Assembly (NCBI GenBank): GCA_045811525.1
Contig: JBJMTV010000046.1
Span: 1 to 64,000, forward strand
Direction of reading: 5' to 3'
Source: VAZQ01 sp045811525
Lineage (GTDB): Bacteria > Pseudomonadota > Alphaproteobacteria > Rhizobiales > Xanthobacteraceae
Length of the DNA stretch: 64,000 nucleotides
Part shown: positions 33,524-42,620 of the stretch, one piece after another
How the letters are laid out: each line of letters starts with the position of its first letter
Numbering within the stretch: position 1 is the first letter of the stretch
Notes under the pieces: generated by a model
What the model was told of the DNA's origin: nothing
Database searches by the model: none
Seen by the model: only the letters and a program-made list of their open reading frames with translations
Translations under genes and position numbers: made by a program

Positions 33524-34546
33524 ATGCACGACAATCGCCCGAGCCGGACCGCCGCTCGTTCTCTCTGCCTTGCCGCGGTGCTGGCGCTTCTGACCCTGGC
33601 AGCCGATGTCCCGCCGGCCTCGGCCCAAGGCGAGCGCATCGAGGACCTTGTATCAGCGGTGGTGCGGATCAAGACCCACATCAATCCCGAAGGACGCACC
33701 GTGCAGGGCCTTGGACGCGAGCGCGAGGGCTCGGGTGTCGTGATCGACAGCAATGGCCTCGTTCTCACCATCGGCTATCTCATGGTGGAGGCCGATGCGG
33801 CAGAGGTGACGGATAACGCCGGACGCACAGTGCCGGCGAACGTGGTTGGCTACGACCACGAAAGTGGCTTCGGGCTGCTGCGCACGGTTGAGCCGCTCAA
33901 GGTCAGGCCCATTTCGCTCGGCAAGTCCGCCGACGTGAACGAGCACGATCCTGTTCTGGTCGCGAGCTTTGGCGGCACGGCGATGGTGACTGGCGCGCAT
34001 GTCGTGGCCAAGCGCGAGTTCGCCGGAAGTTGGGAATATCTGCTCGACGAAGCGCTGTTCACCGCTCCTGCGCATCCCTCCTGGAGCGGTGCTGCGTTGA
34101 TCAACCGTGAGGGCAAGCTCGTCGGTATAGGGTCCCTCATCGTCGCTGATGCCGGCGGAGGCAACGAAAAAACCCCCGGCAATATGTTCGTGCCGATCGA
34201 TCGTTTGTTGCCCATTCTCGGTGAACTTCTTGCGCAGGGACGAGCCTCCGGGCCAGGACGACCTTGGCTTGGCGTCAACACTGCCGAGATGCTCGGACGG
34301 CTGTTCGTCACGGGCGTTACCCCCGGGGCACCCGCGGAGATAGCAGGGCTGCGGCGCGGCGACTTGATCCTTTCGGTCAATGGGGAGGCTCCTGCTAGCC
34401 TCGCGGAGTTTTATCGCAAGGTTTGGGCCCAGGGCGGCGCTGGTGCGAGCGTGCCGCTTGACGTCCTGCAGGAGAACCAGATCCGGCGCATCGAGGTGAA
34501 GTCGATCAACCGCCTTGACCACCTGAAGCTGAAATCGACCTTCTGA
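33524..34546 (+). CDS. HtrA/DegP-like protein lacking catalytic residues, with PDZ domain
   Basis: A 340-residue exported protein (signal peptide to about residue 35, PPASAQ). The trypsin-like domain is recognisable from GSGVVIDSNGLVLT, but the catalytic histidine position reads TIGYLM (Y85 where HtrA has TNxH), and the aspartate position reads ESGFGLL (G115 where HtrA has SDIAL). A serine remains in PSWSGAAL (S188). The PDZ domain is PWLGVNTAEMLGR...GVTPGAPAEIAGLRRGDLILSVNGE. It is probably a proteolytically dead periplasmic binding or scaffolding protein. AGGAG precedes the ATG at 33524. It is divergent from the c-haem protein gene. Confidence 0.8.
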   Translation: MHDNRPSRTAARSLCLAAVLALLTLAADVPPASAQGERIEDLVSAVVRIKTHINPEGRTVQGLGREREGSGVVIDSNGLVLTIGYLMVEADAAEVTDNAGRTVPANVVGYDHESGFGLLRTVEPLKVRPISLGKSADVNEHDPVLVASFGGTAMVTGAHVVAKREFAGSWEYLLDEALFTAPAHPSWSGAALINREGKLVGIGSLIVADAGGGNEKTPGNMFVPIDRLLPILGELLAQGRASGPGRPWLGVNTAEMLGRLFVTGVTPGAPAEIAGLRRGDLILSVNGEAPASLAEFYRKVWAQGGAGASVPLDVLQENQIRRIEVKSINRLDHLKLKSTF

Positions 34547-34681
34547 GCACCCGCTTGCCCACGACAACTTTCCGACAAGTCGAAGTCGGCGCGCAGATTG
34601 CGGCACACGGCGTCCGGACCATGCGTTCATAGGCGCACGCTCGCGAGCTGTGACGAGCTTCGGAATTGCAATCCAGCAGTT

Positions 34682-34703
34682 TTGGTAATCGTTCGTTTAC
34701 CAA
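34682..34703. promoter_or_regulatory. Inverted repeat upstream of rlpA
   Basis: A perfect 7-bp inverted repeat, TTGGTAA (34682-34688) and TTACCAA (34697-34703), with an 8-base spacer lies 76 bases before the rlpA start. It is a candidate operator for cell-wall genes; no consensus is assigned. Confidence 0.3.
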
Positions 34704-34778
34704 CTTCCGGCGCGCGCTTGTGCGAGCCGCAATGCTGCCGCCTTCCAGCCGCCTATCGAGACGCGGAGTGGGGGGCGC

Positions 34779-35600
34779 ATGGCGGGGCGGCGCACGTTAT
34801 GTCTGGCGTTGTCGATACGCCTGGCAACGCTTTGCCTCGGATCGCTCGTGTTGGTGAGTTGCTCCGGCGGGTCGTGGAAAGAGAGCCGCTACAGTAGGCG
34901 CGTTGTCCAGGAAGGCGAGCCGGTGCCAAAGGGCGGGGGCGCCTATCGCGTCGGGCAGCCTTACAGCGTCAATGGGCGTACTTACTTTCCCGCTGAAAAC
35001 TCGCGATATCGCGCCGAAGGCATCGCCTCCTGGTATGGCCGTGATTTTCACGGCAGGCTTACCGCCAACGGCGAAGTGTACGACATGCACAGCATCTCGG
35101 CCGCTCATGCGACGATGCCCATTCCGAGCTATGCACGGGTTACCAACACGGATAATGGCCGTTCGATCATCGTGCGGGTAAACGACCGGGGCCCCTACGC
35201 CCAGGAGCGAGTGATCGATCTCTCGATCGGTGCCGCGACGGCGCTCGATTTTTACAACCGCGGCTTGGCGCGCGTGCGCGTCGAGTATGTTGGACCGGCG
35301 CCGCTTGAAGGGAGCGACGACGAGATGCTGCTCGCGACCCTCCGCGAGGGCTCGCCGGCACCGGCGCCATCCAAGGTGATGATTGCCGCAGCGAAGCCTT
35401 TTCTCTCCCAGCCCACCACGACGAGTCCCGCGTCGGTTCAGCCCGAGCGTCCCTCGGCTGCTGCAGGCTACAAGCCTGCAAGCCAGCCGCAGGGTAGGGG
35501 GCCTGATTTCCCGCAATCGTCAGCAGATAGGACGAGCACCCGCGGCTCGATGTCGGCCGCGCCGGGGCTCGGCGTTATGAGTGGCCGCGGCCTTTACTGA
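34779..35600 (+). CDS. rlpA: Septal ring lytic transglycosylase RlpA-like lipoprotein
   Basis: A 273-residue outer-membrane lipoprotein precursor. The lipobox is LVLVSCSGG with lipidated C28. The double-psi beta-barrel domain follows (GIASWYGRDFHGRLTANGE, YDMHSISAAHATMPIPSYA, RVNDRGPYAQERVIDLS), with the conserved SWYG, HG...TANGE and NDRGP motifs. RlpA cleaves denuded glycan strands at the septum. The C-terminal 80 residues are Pro/Ser-rich and disordered, and there is no SPOR domain. It is first of the rlpA - carboxypeptidase - tmk - holB run, typical of Hyphomicrobiales. GGAG lies about 10 bases before the ATG. Confidence 0.9.
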   Translation: MAGRRTLCLALSIRLATLCLGSLVLVSCSGGSWKESRYSRRVVQEGEPVPKGGGAYRVGQPYSVNGRTYFPAENSRYRAEGIASWYGRDFHGRLTANGEVYDMHSISAAHATMPIPSYARVTNTDNGRSIIVRVNDRGPYAQERVIDLSIGAATALDFYNRGLARVRVEYVGPAPLEGSDDEMLLATLREGSPAPAPSKVMIAAAKPFLSQPTTTSPASVQPERPSAAAGYKPASQPQGRGPDFPQSSADRTSTRGSMSAAPGLGVMSGRGLY

Positions 35601-35890
35601 CAGTTATGAACGTCCCACCTGCCATCAAACCGCCGCGCCGGGCGCTGATGGGTACGACATTGCGTGCTAAGCATGGCAAGACCGGGGGGAGGGAGGTTGC
35701 CGCATGGTCATCACCCCCTGAAGAAGAGCGCCAACCCGGGCATCTTGCCTTGAACCTGACCGCGAATCTTGGGTTGAAATTTCCTTTGAGAATCGCACGG
35801 TTGCTCGTGCTCCTTCGACCAAGAACTTAATCTGACCCGGTCGCAGCCGTGACCCCGCTTCGGAACCGGACCAGTAGCCCCCGCAAGGTC

Positions 35891-37126
35891 ATGAGCCTGC
35901 TCCTGCTCGCAAACACAAGGCGTCGACCGCTCAGCAGTTACACAGCCGCCGTCCTCGTGATGGGCCTGGTCGCGACTGCCTACGCGGCGCCGAACCCGAT
36001 CTCCGGCCCGAAAGCAGCGGCGGAGGGCTATCAGACTGGCGCTGCGCACGCCATCATGGTCGACGCGGAGAGCGGCAGTATCCTGTTCGAGAAGGCCGCG
36101 GACGAACTCATCGCGCCGGCCAGCTTGTCCAAGCTCATGACCGCCGAGGTCGTCTTCAACGAGATCAAGCAGGGCAGGCTCAAACCAACGACCGAGTTCA
36201 TCGTCAGCACCAATGCATGGCGCCGCGGCGGTGCACCGTCACGCACCTCGAGCATGTTCGCGCCCATTCACAGCAGGGTCGCAGTTGATGACCTCTTGCG
36301 CGGCGTCATCATCCAATCCGGGAACGATGCTTGCATCGTGCTCGCGGAAGGACTGGCCGGTAGCGAATCGGCATTCGCTGAAAAGATGACGACGCGAGCG
36401 CGAGAGATCGGGCTGCTCAAGTCCACGTTTGGCAACTCCAATGGTCTTCCCGATCCGCGGCAGCTGATGACCTCCCGCGAACTTGCCAAGCTGGCCCGTC
36501 ACATCATTCAGACATATCCCGAATACTACAAGCTCTACGGCGAGCGCGAATTCACATGGAATAAAATTCGCCAGTACAACCGCAACCCCTTGCTGGCGAT
36601 GAATATTGGCGCGGACGGGCTAAAAACCGGCTTCACGAAGGAGGCCGGCTACGGTCTGGTCGGGTCGGCGGTGCAGAATGGCTTGCGGCTGATCGTCGTC
36701 GTCAATGGATTGCACTCGGATAAGGAGCGTGCGGAAGAGGGCAAGAAGCTGCTCGAATGGGGCTTCCATCATTTCCAGTCCAATCTGCTGTTCACCGAGG
36801 AGCAGGAGATCGCACGTGCCAAGGTGTTTGGAGGAGAAAAAGGGCACGTCACGCTTAAAGCGGGGGCGCCGGTACGGCTGATGGTGCCGCGGGCCACGCG
36901 CGAGAAAATCATTGCGCGGGTCGTCTACAACGGTCCCGTGCGCGCGCCGGTGGAGGAGGGTCAGCCGATCGGCACTCTGAAAGTCTGGCGTGGTGATTTC
37001 CTGGCGCTTGAACTGCCGCTGAAGGCGAAGGAGAGCGTGTCTGCAGGCTCCATGTCGCAGCGGGCCTTTGACGCGGCCTCTGAGCTCGTGCTCGGGCTGT
37101 TCCGGGCAGGGCTGCAGCGGCTATAA
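35891..37126 (+). CDS. D-alanyl-D-alanine carboxypeptidase (PBP5/6, DacF type)
   Basis: A 411-residue serine peptidase with a signal peptide (to about residue 33, ATAYA|APNP). Penicillin-binding motifs are S78LSK (PASLSKLMTAEV), S143GN (IQSGNDACIVLAE) and K245TG (DGLKTGFTKEAGYG). A C-terminal PBP5-type beta domain follows (HVTLKAGAPVRLMVPRA), and the last segment (AFDAASELVLGLFRAGLQRL) is the amphipathic membrane anchor. It trims the terminal D-Ala of peptidoglycan pentapeptides in the periplasm. ATG at 35891 gives a better signal peptide than GTG at 35849. It follows rlpA after 290 bases with no gene and runs into tmk 57 bases on. Confidence 0.92.
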   Translation: MSLLLLANTRRRPLSSYTAAVLVMGLVATAYAAPNPISGPKAAAEGYQTGAAHAIMVDAESGSILFEKAADELIAPASLSKLMTAEVVFNEIKQGRLKPTTEFIVSTNAWRRGGAPSRTSSMFAPIHSRVAVDDLLRGVIIQSGNDACIVLAEGLAGSESAFAEKMTTRAREIGLLKSTFGNSNGLPDPRQLMTSRELAKLARHIIQTYPEYYKLYGEREFTWNKIRQYNRNPLLAMNIGADGLKTGFTKEAGYGLVGSAVQNGLRLIVVVNGLHSDKERAEEGKKLLEWGFHHFQSNLLFTEEQEIARAKVFGGEKGHVTLKAGAPVRLMVPRATREKIIARVVYNGPVRAPVEEGQPIGTLKVWRGDFLALELPLKAKESVSAGSMSQRAFDAASELVLGLFRAGLQRL

Positions 37127-37183
37127 TGGTGCTCCGACGCGGCCTCCAACGGGCCGCTGTCCTTATCTTCTTTCATCCGGACC

Positions 37184-37852
37184 ATGGCTGGACGATTCAT
37201 CACCTTCGAGGGCGGCGAAGGCACCGGCAAGTCGACCCATGCCGCGCTACTTGCAGAGCGGCTGAAAACGCTTGGTCTCGACGTGGTGCGAACGCGCGAA
37301 CCCGGCGGCTCCCCCGGAGCCGAGATCCTTCGCCATGTGATCTTGTCTGGCGCGGCCAAGCCGCTGGGTGTGGAAGCGGAGGCATTGCTGTTCGGTGCTG
37401 CACGCGCCGATCATGTGCGCCATATTATTGCTCCGGCCCTCGCTCGTGGTGACTGGGTGATCTGCGATCGGTTCATCGATTCGAGCAGAGTTTATCAAGG
37501 CACTCTGGGCCGGCTCGACCCGCTCTTTCTGCGCGCGCTGGAGCGAGTCACCGTCGCCGATCTCGCGCCTGATCTGACCTTCATTCTAGATGTGCCGGCT
37601 GAGGTCGGGCTCGAGCGCGCGCGCCGGCGGATGAGTGAGCACGCGCCTGACCGCTTCGAATCCGAGTCCAACGCGTTCCACGAGAGTCTCCGTGAGGCCT
37701 ATCAGGCCCTCGCCGCAAGCGAGCCCGCGCGATGCATTCTCATCGATGCTACCCAGAGCAAGGCAGTAGTTGCTGAACGCATATGGAGCACCGTGCAGGA
37801 GCGGTTGAATCCCGCGACCGCGCCGACCGCGCGCGCCGGCGTGGCGTCTTGA
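37184..37852 (+). CDS. tmk: Thymidylate kinase
   Basis: A 222-residue dTMP kinase. The P-loop FEGGEGTGKSTHA is at about 8-20. The DRx motif VICDRFIDSS and REPGGSPGAE (dTMP-binding) are present. The lid RARRRMSEHAPDRFE holds the basic residues of the type II (E. coli-like) arrangement. It phosphorylates dTMP to dTDP in the cytosol. Its stop codon overlaps the probable TTG start of holB. The tmk-holB order is conserved across Proteobacteria. Confidence 0.95.
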   Translation: MAGRFITFEGGEGTGKSTHAALLAERLKTLGLDVVRTREPGGSPGAEILRHVILSGAAKPLGVEAEALLFGAARADHVRHIIAPALARGDWVICDRFIDSSRVYQGTLGRLDPLFLRALERVTVADLAPDLTFILDVPAEVGLERARRRMSEHAPDRFESESNAFHESLREAYQALAASEPARCILIDATQSKAVVAERIWSTVQERLNPATAPTARAGVAS

Positions 37853-38886
37853 GCGAGAACAGCCCCGAATACTGCGAGGGCGTGGCGCCCCGCGACACCA
37901 TGCAGCTTTGCGGTCACGAGCATGCTGAAACCACGCTCCTGGAGGCCTATCGCAGCGGTCGGCTGCCCCATGCCTGGCTCATCAGCGGACCCGTGGGTAT
38001 CGGCAAGGCCACATTGGCCTACCGCATGGCGCGGTTCGTGCTGGCCTATCCCGACCCGCGGGCTTGCGAGGTCTCGAACGCGACCTCACTCCAGGTGGAT
38101 CGCGATCATCCAGTCGCCCGTCGCATCAGCGCGCAGTCACATGGAGATCTTCTCGTTCTCCAGCGCACGGTGAATGAGAAAACCGGGAAGCTGCGGCAGG
38201 ATATTGCCGTCGAGGACGTCCGCCGGACCGTCACATTCTTCGGCGCCACCGCCGGGGAGGGGGGCTGGCGTGTCGCGATTGTGGACGCGGTCGACGATCT
38301 CAATACATCGGGAGCCAATGCCCTCCTCAAGATTATCGAGGAGCCTCCGCTGCGGACTCTGCTCCTCCTGGTCAGCCACTCGGCTGCGCGCGTGTTGCCG
38401 ACCATCCGTTCCCGTTGCCGCCTCCTCCCCTTGCGCCCGCTTCCGATACCGGCTGTTGTCTGCGCCGCAGCGGCGGCCGTTGGGAGCGATGTAGCGGATG
38501 CGACGATTGTCGCTGCAGCAGCGGTCGCCGAAGGGAGCGTGCAGAGGGCGCTGGGCTTGCTCGAGAGCGACGCGCTCGAGTTGCGAACGCGGGTCCTTGC
38601 TTCTTTGGAAAGCCTTCCTACCGTCGATCCGCGCGCACTGCATGCGCTCGGGGACCGCCTTTATGGGGCCGACCCAGCGCCGCTTGCCGCCTTCATCGAT
38701 ACCGTCAACGCCTGGCTCTCAAAACGTCTCAGCGCCGGCCCCCAGGATCCCGCGCGCCTGGATCGTCTGGCCGCCGCCTGGCAAAAGGTGAATTGCGCCG
38801 CATGTGAGGTGGAGGAGTATAACCTCGAGCGAAAGCCCTTAGTATTCAATGTGTTCCGCTGGCTTGCCGAGGCCGCGCGCGGTTGA
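37849..38886 (+). CDS. holB: DNA polymerase III delta-prime subunit
   Basis: A 345-residue clamp-loader subunit. The N-terminal ATPase-like domain has the degenerate P-loop ISGPVGIGKATLAYRMA, a sensor region (VDAVDDLNTSGANALLKIIEEPP) characteristic of HolB, and the arginine motif HSAARVLPTIRSRCRLLPL (SRC). The first line after the P-loop, RFVLAYPDP, is typical of alphaproteobacterial HolB. The start is uncertain: TTG at 37849 overlaps the tmk stop (TTGA), and GTG at 37882 is possible. An ATG at 37783 lies inside tmk and is disfavoured. It works with DnaX and HolA to load the sliding clamp. Confidence 0.92.
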   Translation: MSENSPEYCEGVAPRDTMQLCGHEHAETTLLEAYRSGRLPHAWLISGPVGIGKATLAYRMARFVLAYPDPRACEVSNATSLQVDRDHPVARRISAQSHGDLLVLQRTVNEKTGKLRQDIAVEDVRRTVTFFGATAGEGGWRVAIVDAVDDLNTSGANALLKIIEEPPLRTLLLLVSHSAARVLPTIRSRCRLLPLRPLPIPAVVCAAAAAVGSDVADATIVAAAAVAEGSVQRALGLLESDALELRTRVLASLESLPTVDPRALHALGDRLYGADPAPLAAFIDTVNAWLSKRLSAGPQDPARLDRLAAAWQKVNCAACEVEEYNLERKPLVFNVFRWLAEAARG

Positions 38887-38997
38887 TACCTATCGCGTGT
38901 TCGTGGCTGCCGGTCACCACGGATGCGGGCAATTCGCACCGATGCTCGGCTTTTCGGTGATTCTGACGACCGACTTCGCCGCGCGTGGACCAGGTAG

Positions 38998-40560
38998 ATG
39001 GCCGAGAACGCTCCTTATTACGTGACCACGGCCATCGCTTACCCGAATGGGCTCCCACATATCGGCCATGCGTATGAGGCGATCGCAACCGACGCCATTG
39101 CACGCTTCATGCGACTGGACGGCTACGACGTGTTCTTCCTCACCGGCACGGACGAGCATGGCCAGAAAATGCAGCAAACAGCCGCCCGCGAAAAGATGAG
39201 CCCGCACGAACTGGTCGAACGGAATGTGCCGCGCTTCCAAGCCATGGTAGAGCGCATGAACTGCTCGAATGACCAGTTCATCCGTACAACCGAGGAGCGG
39301 CATCACCGATCGTCCGCCGCTATTTGGGAAAGGATGCAAGCGGCCGGGGACATCTATCTGGATAAATACTCCGGCTGGTACTCGGTGCGCGACGAAGCCT
39401 ACTACGATGAGCAGGAAACGCGGCTCGATGATAAAGGCGAGCGTATCGGCCCACAGGGGACGCCAGTCGAATGGGTCGAGGAGGAGAGCTACTTCTTTCG
39501 CCTGTCCGCCTACCAGGACAAACTTCTGGACCATTACGCGCGGCATGCCGATTTCGTGTTGCCGAAGGAACGCTTCAACGAGGTGATCAGCTTCGTACGT
39601 GGCGGCCTGCAGGATTTATCGGTGTCGCGCACAACCTTCGACTGGGGAGTGCGGGTGCCCGGCAACCCCAAGCACATTATGTATGTGTGGGTTGATGCGC
39701 TGACCAATTATATCACAGCTGTCGATTATCCAGACGTCGACAGCCACCGCTTCCGGCGTTACTGGCCCGCCGACCTGCACGTCATCGGAAAGGACATCGT
39801 CCGTTTCCACGCGGTCTATTGGCCAGCTTTTCTGATGTCGGCTGGCCTCGCACTGCCGAAGCGGATTTTTTCTCACGGCTTTCTGTTCAATCGCGGGGAA
39901 AAGATGTCCAAGTCTGTGGGGAACGTGATCGACCCTTTCGCCTTGGCTGATGCCTACGGGGTCGACCAGCTGCGCTATTTTTTTCTCCGCGAGGTGCCGT
40001 TCGGACAGGATGGCAACTACAGCCATGAGGCGATCCTCAACCGTATCAATGCTGACCTTGCGAATGATCTCGGCAATCTGGCGCAGCGCTCCTTGTCGAT
40101 GATTACCCGGCAGCTTGGTGGAATCCTGCCGAAGCCGGGACCATTGTCAGAGGGCGATGGCACAATGCTGGCGACAGCTGACGCCATGGTCGACAAGGCG
40201 CGCGAGGCCATGAAGACGCAGCAATTGCACCATGTGCTGAATTCCTTGTGGGCGGTGGTCGCGGAGGCCAACCGCTATTTCGCGGGTGAGGCGCCATGGA
40301 CACTTGCGAAAACGGACCCGGGGCGCCAGGGCACGGTGCTTTATGTCACCGCGGAGGTGCTCCGGCAGGTGGCCATATTGGTGCAGCCATTCATGCCGGC
40401 TTCGGCAGCGAAATTGCTCGATCTCATGGCCATCCCCTCGACCGAGCGGCAATTCCGGGAGCTCGGTCCGGGGCATAGAATTCGGGCAGGCAGCGCCCTG
40501 CCGGCACCAACAGCGGTCTTTCCCCGTTATGTAGACAGCGAAGGAAGCGCGCAGGTGTGA
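38998..40560 (+). CDS. metG: Methionyl-tRNA synthetase
   Basis: A 520-residue class I synthetase. The HIGH signature is PHIGHAYEA (H21-H24) and KMSKS is GEKMSKSVGN. FLTGTDEHGQKMQ, WVDALTNYITAV and RFHAVYWPAFLMSAG are MetRS-specific. The zinc-knuckle cysteines of E. coli MetRS are absent (YSGWYSVRDEAYYDEQE), marking the short, zinc-free form usual in alphaproteobacteria. No C-terminal tRNA-binding extension is present. It charges initiator and elongator tRNA-Met. CAGG lies 4 bases before the ATG. Confidence 0.95.
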   Translation: MAENAPYYVTTAIAYPNGLPHIGHAYEAIATDAIARFMRLDGYDVFFLTGTDEHGQKMQQTAAREKMSPHELVERNVPRFQAMVERMNCSNDQFIRTTEERHHRSSAAIWERMQAAGDIYLDKYSGWYSVRDEAYYDEQETRLDDKGERIGPQGTPVEWVEEESYFFRLSAYQDKLLDHYARHADFVLPKERFNEVISFVRGGLQDLSVSRTTFDWGVRVPGNPKHIMYVWVDALTNYITAVDYPDVDSHRFRRYWPADLHVIGKDIVRFHAVYWPAFLMSAGLALPKRIFSHGFLFNRGEKMSKSVGNVIDPFALADAYGVDQLRYFFLREVPFGQDGNYSHEAILNRINADLANDLGNLAQRSLSMITRQLGGILPKPGPLSEGDGTMLATADAMVDKAREAMKTQQLHHVLNSLWAVVAEANRYFAGEAPWTLAKTDPGRQGTVLYVTAEVLRQVAILVQPFMPASAAKLLDLMAIPSTERQFRELGPGHRIRAGSALPAPTAVFPRYVDSEGSAQV

Positions 40561-40628
40561 GCGCGTGCGCAATTGGCGTTGGAGGCCCACCCCGAGCCGA
40601 CCGGCGACTTAAAAATGAGAGGACGGCC

Positions 40629-40907
40629 ATGCCTGACGACCCGAGTTCAAGTGAAGAGCGGCCGTGCTTGCACTGTCTCATCGCCGACGTAATCGATGAA
40701 TTTTACGCGGAGTTCGGTTCGCCGAGCGGGGAGAAAGAGGTCATTGATATTGACGAGATCATCTCCGCGCTTGGCAAGACTGTTGCCGAGATGACTTACG
40801 GCTCAGAGCCGGCTGTGCGGCGTCGTGTGCTTGAGGATTTGCAGCGCGAAATAGCGCACTTCGAAGAGGAATACGCGAACGCCCCGACGTCTGACGTACG
40901 CCACTAA
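40629..40907 (+). CDS. Conserved small CxxC protein of unknown function
   Basis: A 92-residue acidic protein with no signal peptide or membrane helix. CLHC at 14-17 could bind metal or be redox-active. The body (LIADVIDEFYAEFG, VIDIDEIISALGKTVAEM) and the tail (RRVLEDLQREIAHFEEEYANA) are helical. GAGAGGA precedes the ATG at 40629. It lies between metG and tatD and is probably cotranscribed with both. I recognise no family. Confidence 0.65.
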   Translation: MPDDPSSSEERPCLHCLIADVIDEFYAEFGSPSGEKEVIDIDEIISALGKTVAEMTYGSEPAVRRRVLEDLQREIAHFEEEYANAPTSDVRH

Positions 40908-40943
40908 GCGGAAACAGGAGGCATGGCACCGGGAGACCTGGCA

Positions 40944-41762
40944 ATGAGCGGGCCTGAGATGACCGATTTTTTGGTCGACAGCCATTGTCATCTGGATTTT
41001 CCGGAGTTTGCCACCGATCTCCAGGGCGTCGTGGCGCGCGCGCGGGCAGCCAAGGTCGGCTGCATGGTGACGATATCGACCGGCGTCAAGCGCCATGCCG
41101 ACGTGCTCGCCGTTGCCGAGCGTTTCCCCGATGTATATTGCTCAGTTGGGACGCACCCGCATCACGCGGATCAAGAGCTCGACATCGGCGTCGAGGATCT
41201 GATTGCTCGCGTCCGTCACCCCAAAGTGGTCGCGATCGGCGAGGCTGGTCTCGACTACCACTACGACAACTGTCCGCGCGCGGCGCAGCTCGCGGGCTTT
41301 CGCAACCACATCGCGGCTGCCCGGGCGACGGGCCTGCCGCTCGTCATCCACTCGCGTGACGCCGACGCAGACATGGCACGCATTCTCGAGGAGGAGACGA
41401 AAAAAGGTGCGTTCCCCGCCGTCTTGCATTGCTTTACCGGGGGGCGAGACTTGGCCGAGCGCGCAGTCGCCTTAGGGCTGTTCGTCTCGTTCACGGGGAT
41501 CCTCACCTTCAAGAAATCGGAGGATCTGCGCGGGATCGCCCGCGCCCTGCCGGCCGATCGTGTTCTCGTCGAAACAGATGCTCCGTTCCTGGCTCCGGGC
41601 TCTCATCGCGGGACGCGAAATGAGCCGGCCTATGTCGTGGAGACGGCTGGAGTTCTGGCACAGACGCGCGGCCTGACACTGGCCGAAATGGCTCGGCAAA
41701 CGACGGCGAATTTTTTTCGGCTGTTCAACAAGGTGTCGCGCGGGGCGTTGGCTCCTGCATGA
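40944..41762 (+). CDS. tatD: TatD-family metal-dependent hydrolase/DNase
   Basis: A 272-residue TIM-barrel hydrolase. Metal ligands are VDSHCHLDF, the glutamate in IGEAGLDYHYD, the histidines in VIHSRDAD and VLHCFTGG, and the aspartate in VETDAPFLAP. TatD proteins have 3'-5' exonuclease activity on DNA and RNA and a proposed role in quality control. The ATG at 40944 has GGGAG 8 bases upstream; the ATG at 40923 has its AGGAGG only 1 base away, too close. It overlaps the next gene by 4 bases (ATGA). Confidence 0.92.
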   Translation: MSGPEMTDFLVDSHCHLDFPEFATDLQGVVARARAAKVGCMVTISTGVKRHADVLAVAERFPDVYCSVGTHPHHADQELDIGVEDLIARVRHPKVVAIGEAGLDYHYDNCPRAAQLAGFRNHIAAARATGLPLVIHSRDADADMARILEEETKKGAFPAVLHCFTGGRDLAERAVALGLFVSFTGILTFKKSEDLRGIARALPADRVLVETDAPFLAPGSHRGTRNEPAYVVETAGVLAQTRGLTLAEMARQTTANFFRLFNKVSRGALAPA

Positions 41763-42559
41763 CGCTGAAATTCACTATTCTCGGCTGTGGCTCCTCTGGC
41801 GGGGTGCCACGTCCGGCGCTTGGCTGGGGCGCCTGCAATCCAGAGGATCGCAGGAACCGGCGGCGACGCACATCGCTGCTGGTGGAACGCCACGCGAGCG
41901 CAGGCGTCACGCGCGTACTCGTTGACACCTCTCCCGATCTTCGCGAGCAGCTTCTGGATGCCGAGGTCGACTCGCTCGACGCTGTGGTGTTCACCCATGA
42001 GCATGCCGACCACACCCATGGCATCGACGACTTGCGCGGTCTGTTCATCCGCCAGGGCCGTCGCCTTGATGTCTACATGGACGAGCTCACATCGGCCGTG
42101 TTGCACAAGCGCTTTGATTATTGCTTTCGATCCCCGCCCGGCAGTGAATATCCGCCGATCGTCAGCGACCACCGGCTCGTTCCGGGAGAGTTGCTGGAGG
42201 TGGTCGGGAAGGGCGGCTCTATTCCCGTTCTGCCCATTCAGCAGCAGCATGGGGACATCCCGTCACTGGGTTTTCGCTTCCGGAGCTTGGCTTACTCCTG
42301 CGACTTGAGCAGCCTACCAGACGAGAGCGTAGCCGCTCTGGCTGAGCTGCAAGTCTGGATACTGGATGCCCTGCGCTACCGACCGCACCCGAGCCATCTG
42401 AGCGTCGAACAGGCGTTAGCTTGGATCGAGCGAGTCAAGCCGAGACGCGCCATTCTGACCAACCTGCATTCCGATCTCGACTATGAGGAATTGCGGTCGC
42501 GATTGCCGGCGCATGTGGAGCCCGCAATAGACGGGCTCGCCCTCGAGCTCGACGAGTAA
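41759..42559 (+). CDS. PhnP-like metallo-beta-lactamase-fold hydrolase
   Basis: A 266-residue MBL-fold protein. It opens FTILGCGSSGGVPRP, typical of the PhnP/RNase Z-like group. The metal motif HxHxDH is FTHEHADHTHGID, a further ligand is in QQHGDIPSLGF, and an aspartate is in YSCDLSSLPDES; LTNLHSDLDYE supplies the late histidine. PhnP cleaves 5-phosphoribosyl 1,2-cyclic phosphate, but no phn cluster is present. Conservation of the tatD-MBL pair next to metG in Hyphomicrobiales suggests a housekeeping role. It is translationally coupled to tatD. Confidence 0.85.
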   Translation: MTLKFTILGCGSSGGVPRPALGWGACNPEDRRNRRRRTSLLVERHASAGVTRVLVDTSPDLREQLLDAEVDSLDAVVFTHEHADHTHGIDDLRGLFIRQGRRLDVYMDELTSAVLHKRFDYCFRSPPGSEYPPIVSDHRLVPGELLEVVGKGGSIPVLPIQQQHGDIPSLGFRFRSLAYSCDLSSLPDESVAALAELQVWILDALRYRPHPSHLSVEQALAWIERVKPRRAILTNLHSDLDYEELRSRLPAHVEPAIDGLALELDE

Positions 42560-42599
42560 GTGCTTGATCTGTTGGTCGTGAATGTTCCATAATATATCT

Positions 42600-42620
42600 T
42601 ATGCGAATGAAGGTCGCATA
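42600..42620. promoter_or_regulatory. Perfect 7-bp inverted repeat upstream of dps
   Basis: TATGCGA (42600-42606) and TCGCATA (42614-42620) surround a 7-base centre. A wider pair, GTGAAT (42578) and ATTCAC (42620), encloses it. The stretch just before (CATAATATAT) is unusually AT-rich and promoter-like. It lies 118 bases before the dps GTG and is a candidate binding site for an oxidative-stress or iron regulator; no consensus match is claimed. Confidence 0.35.

Noticed and set aside
33653..34630. 325-residue minus-strand frame over the HtrA-like gene
   Set aside because: Antisense shadow; the plus strand has the signal peptide and PDZ domain.
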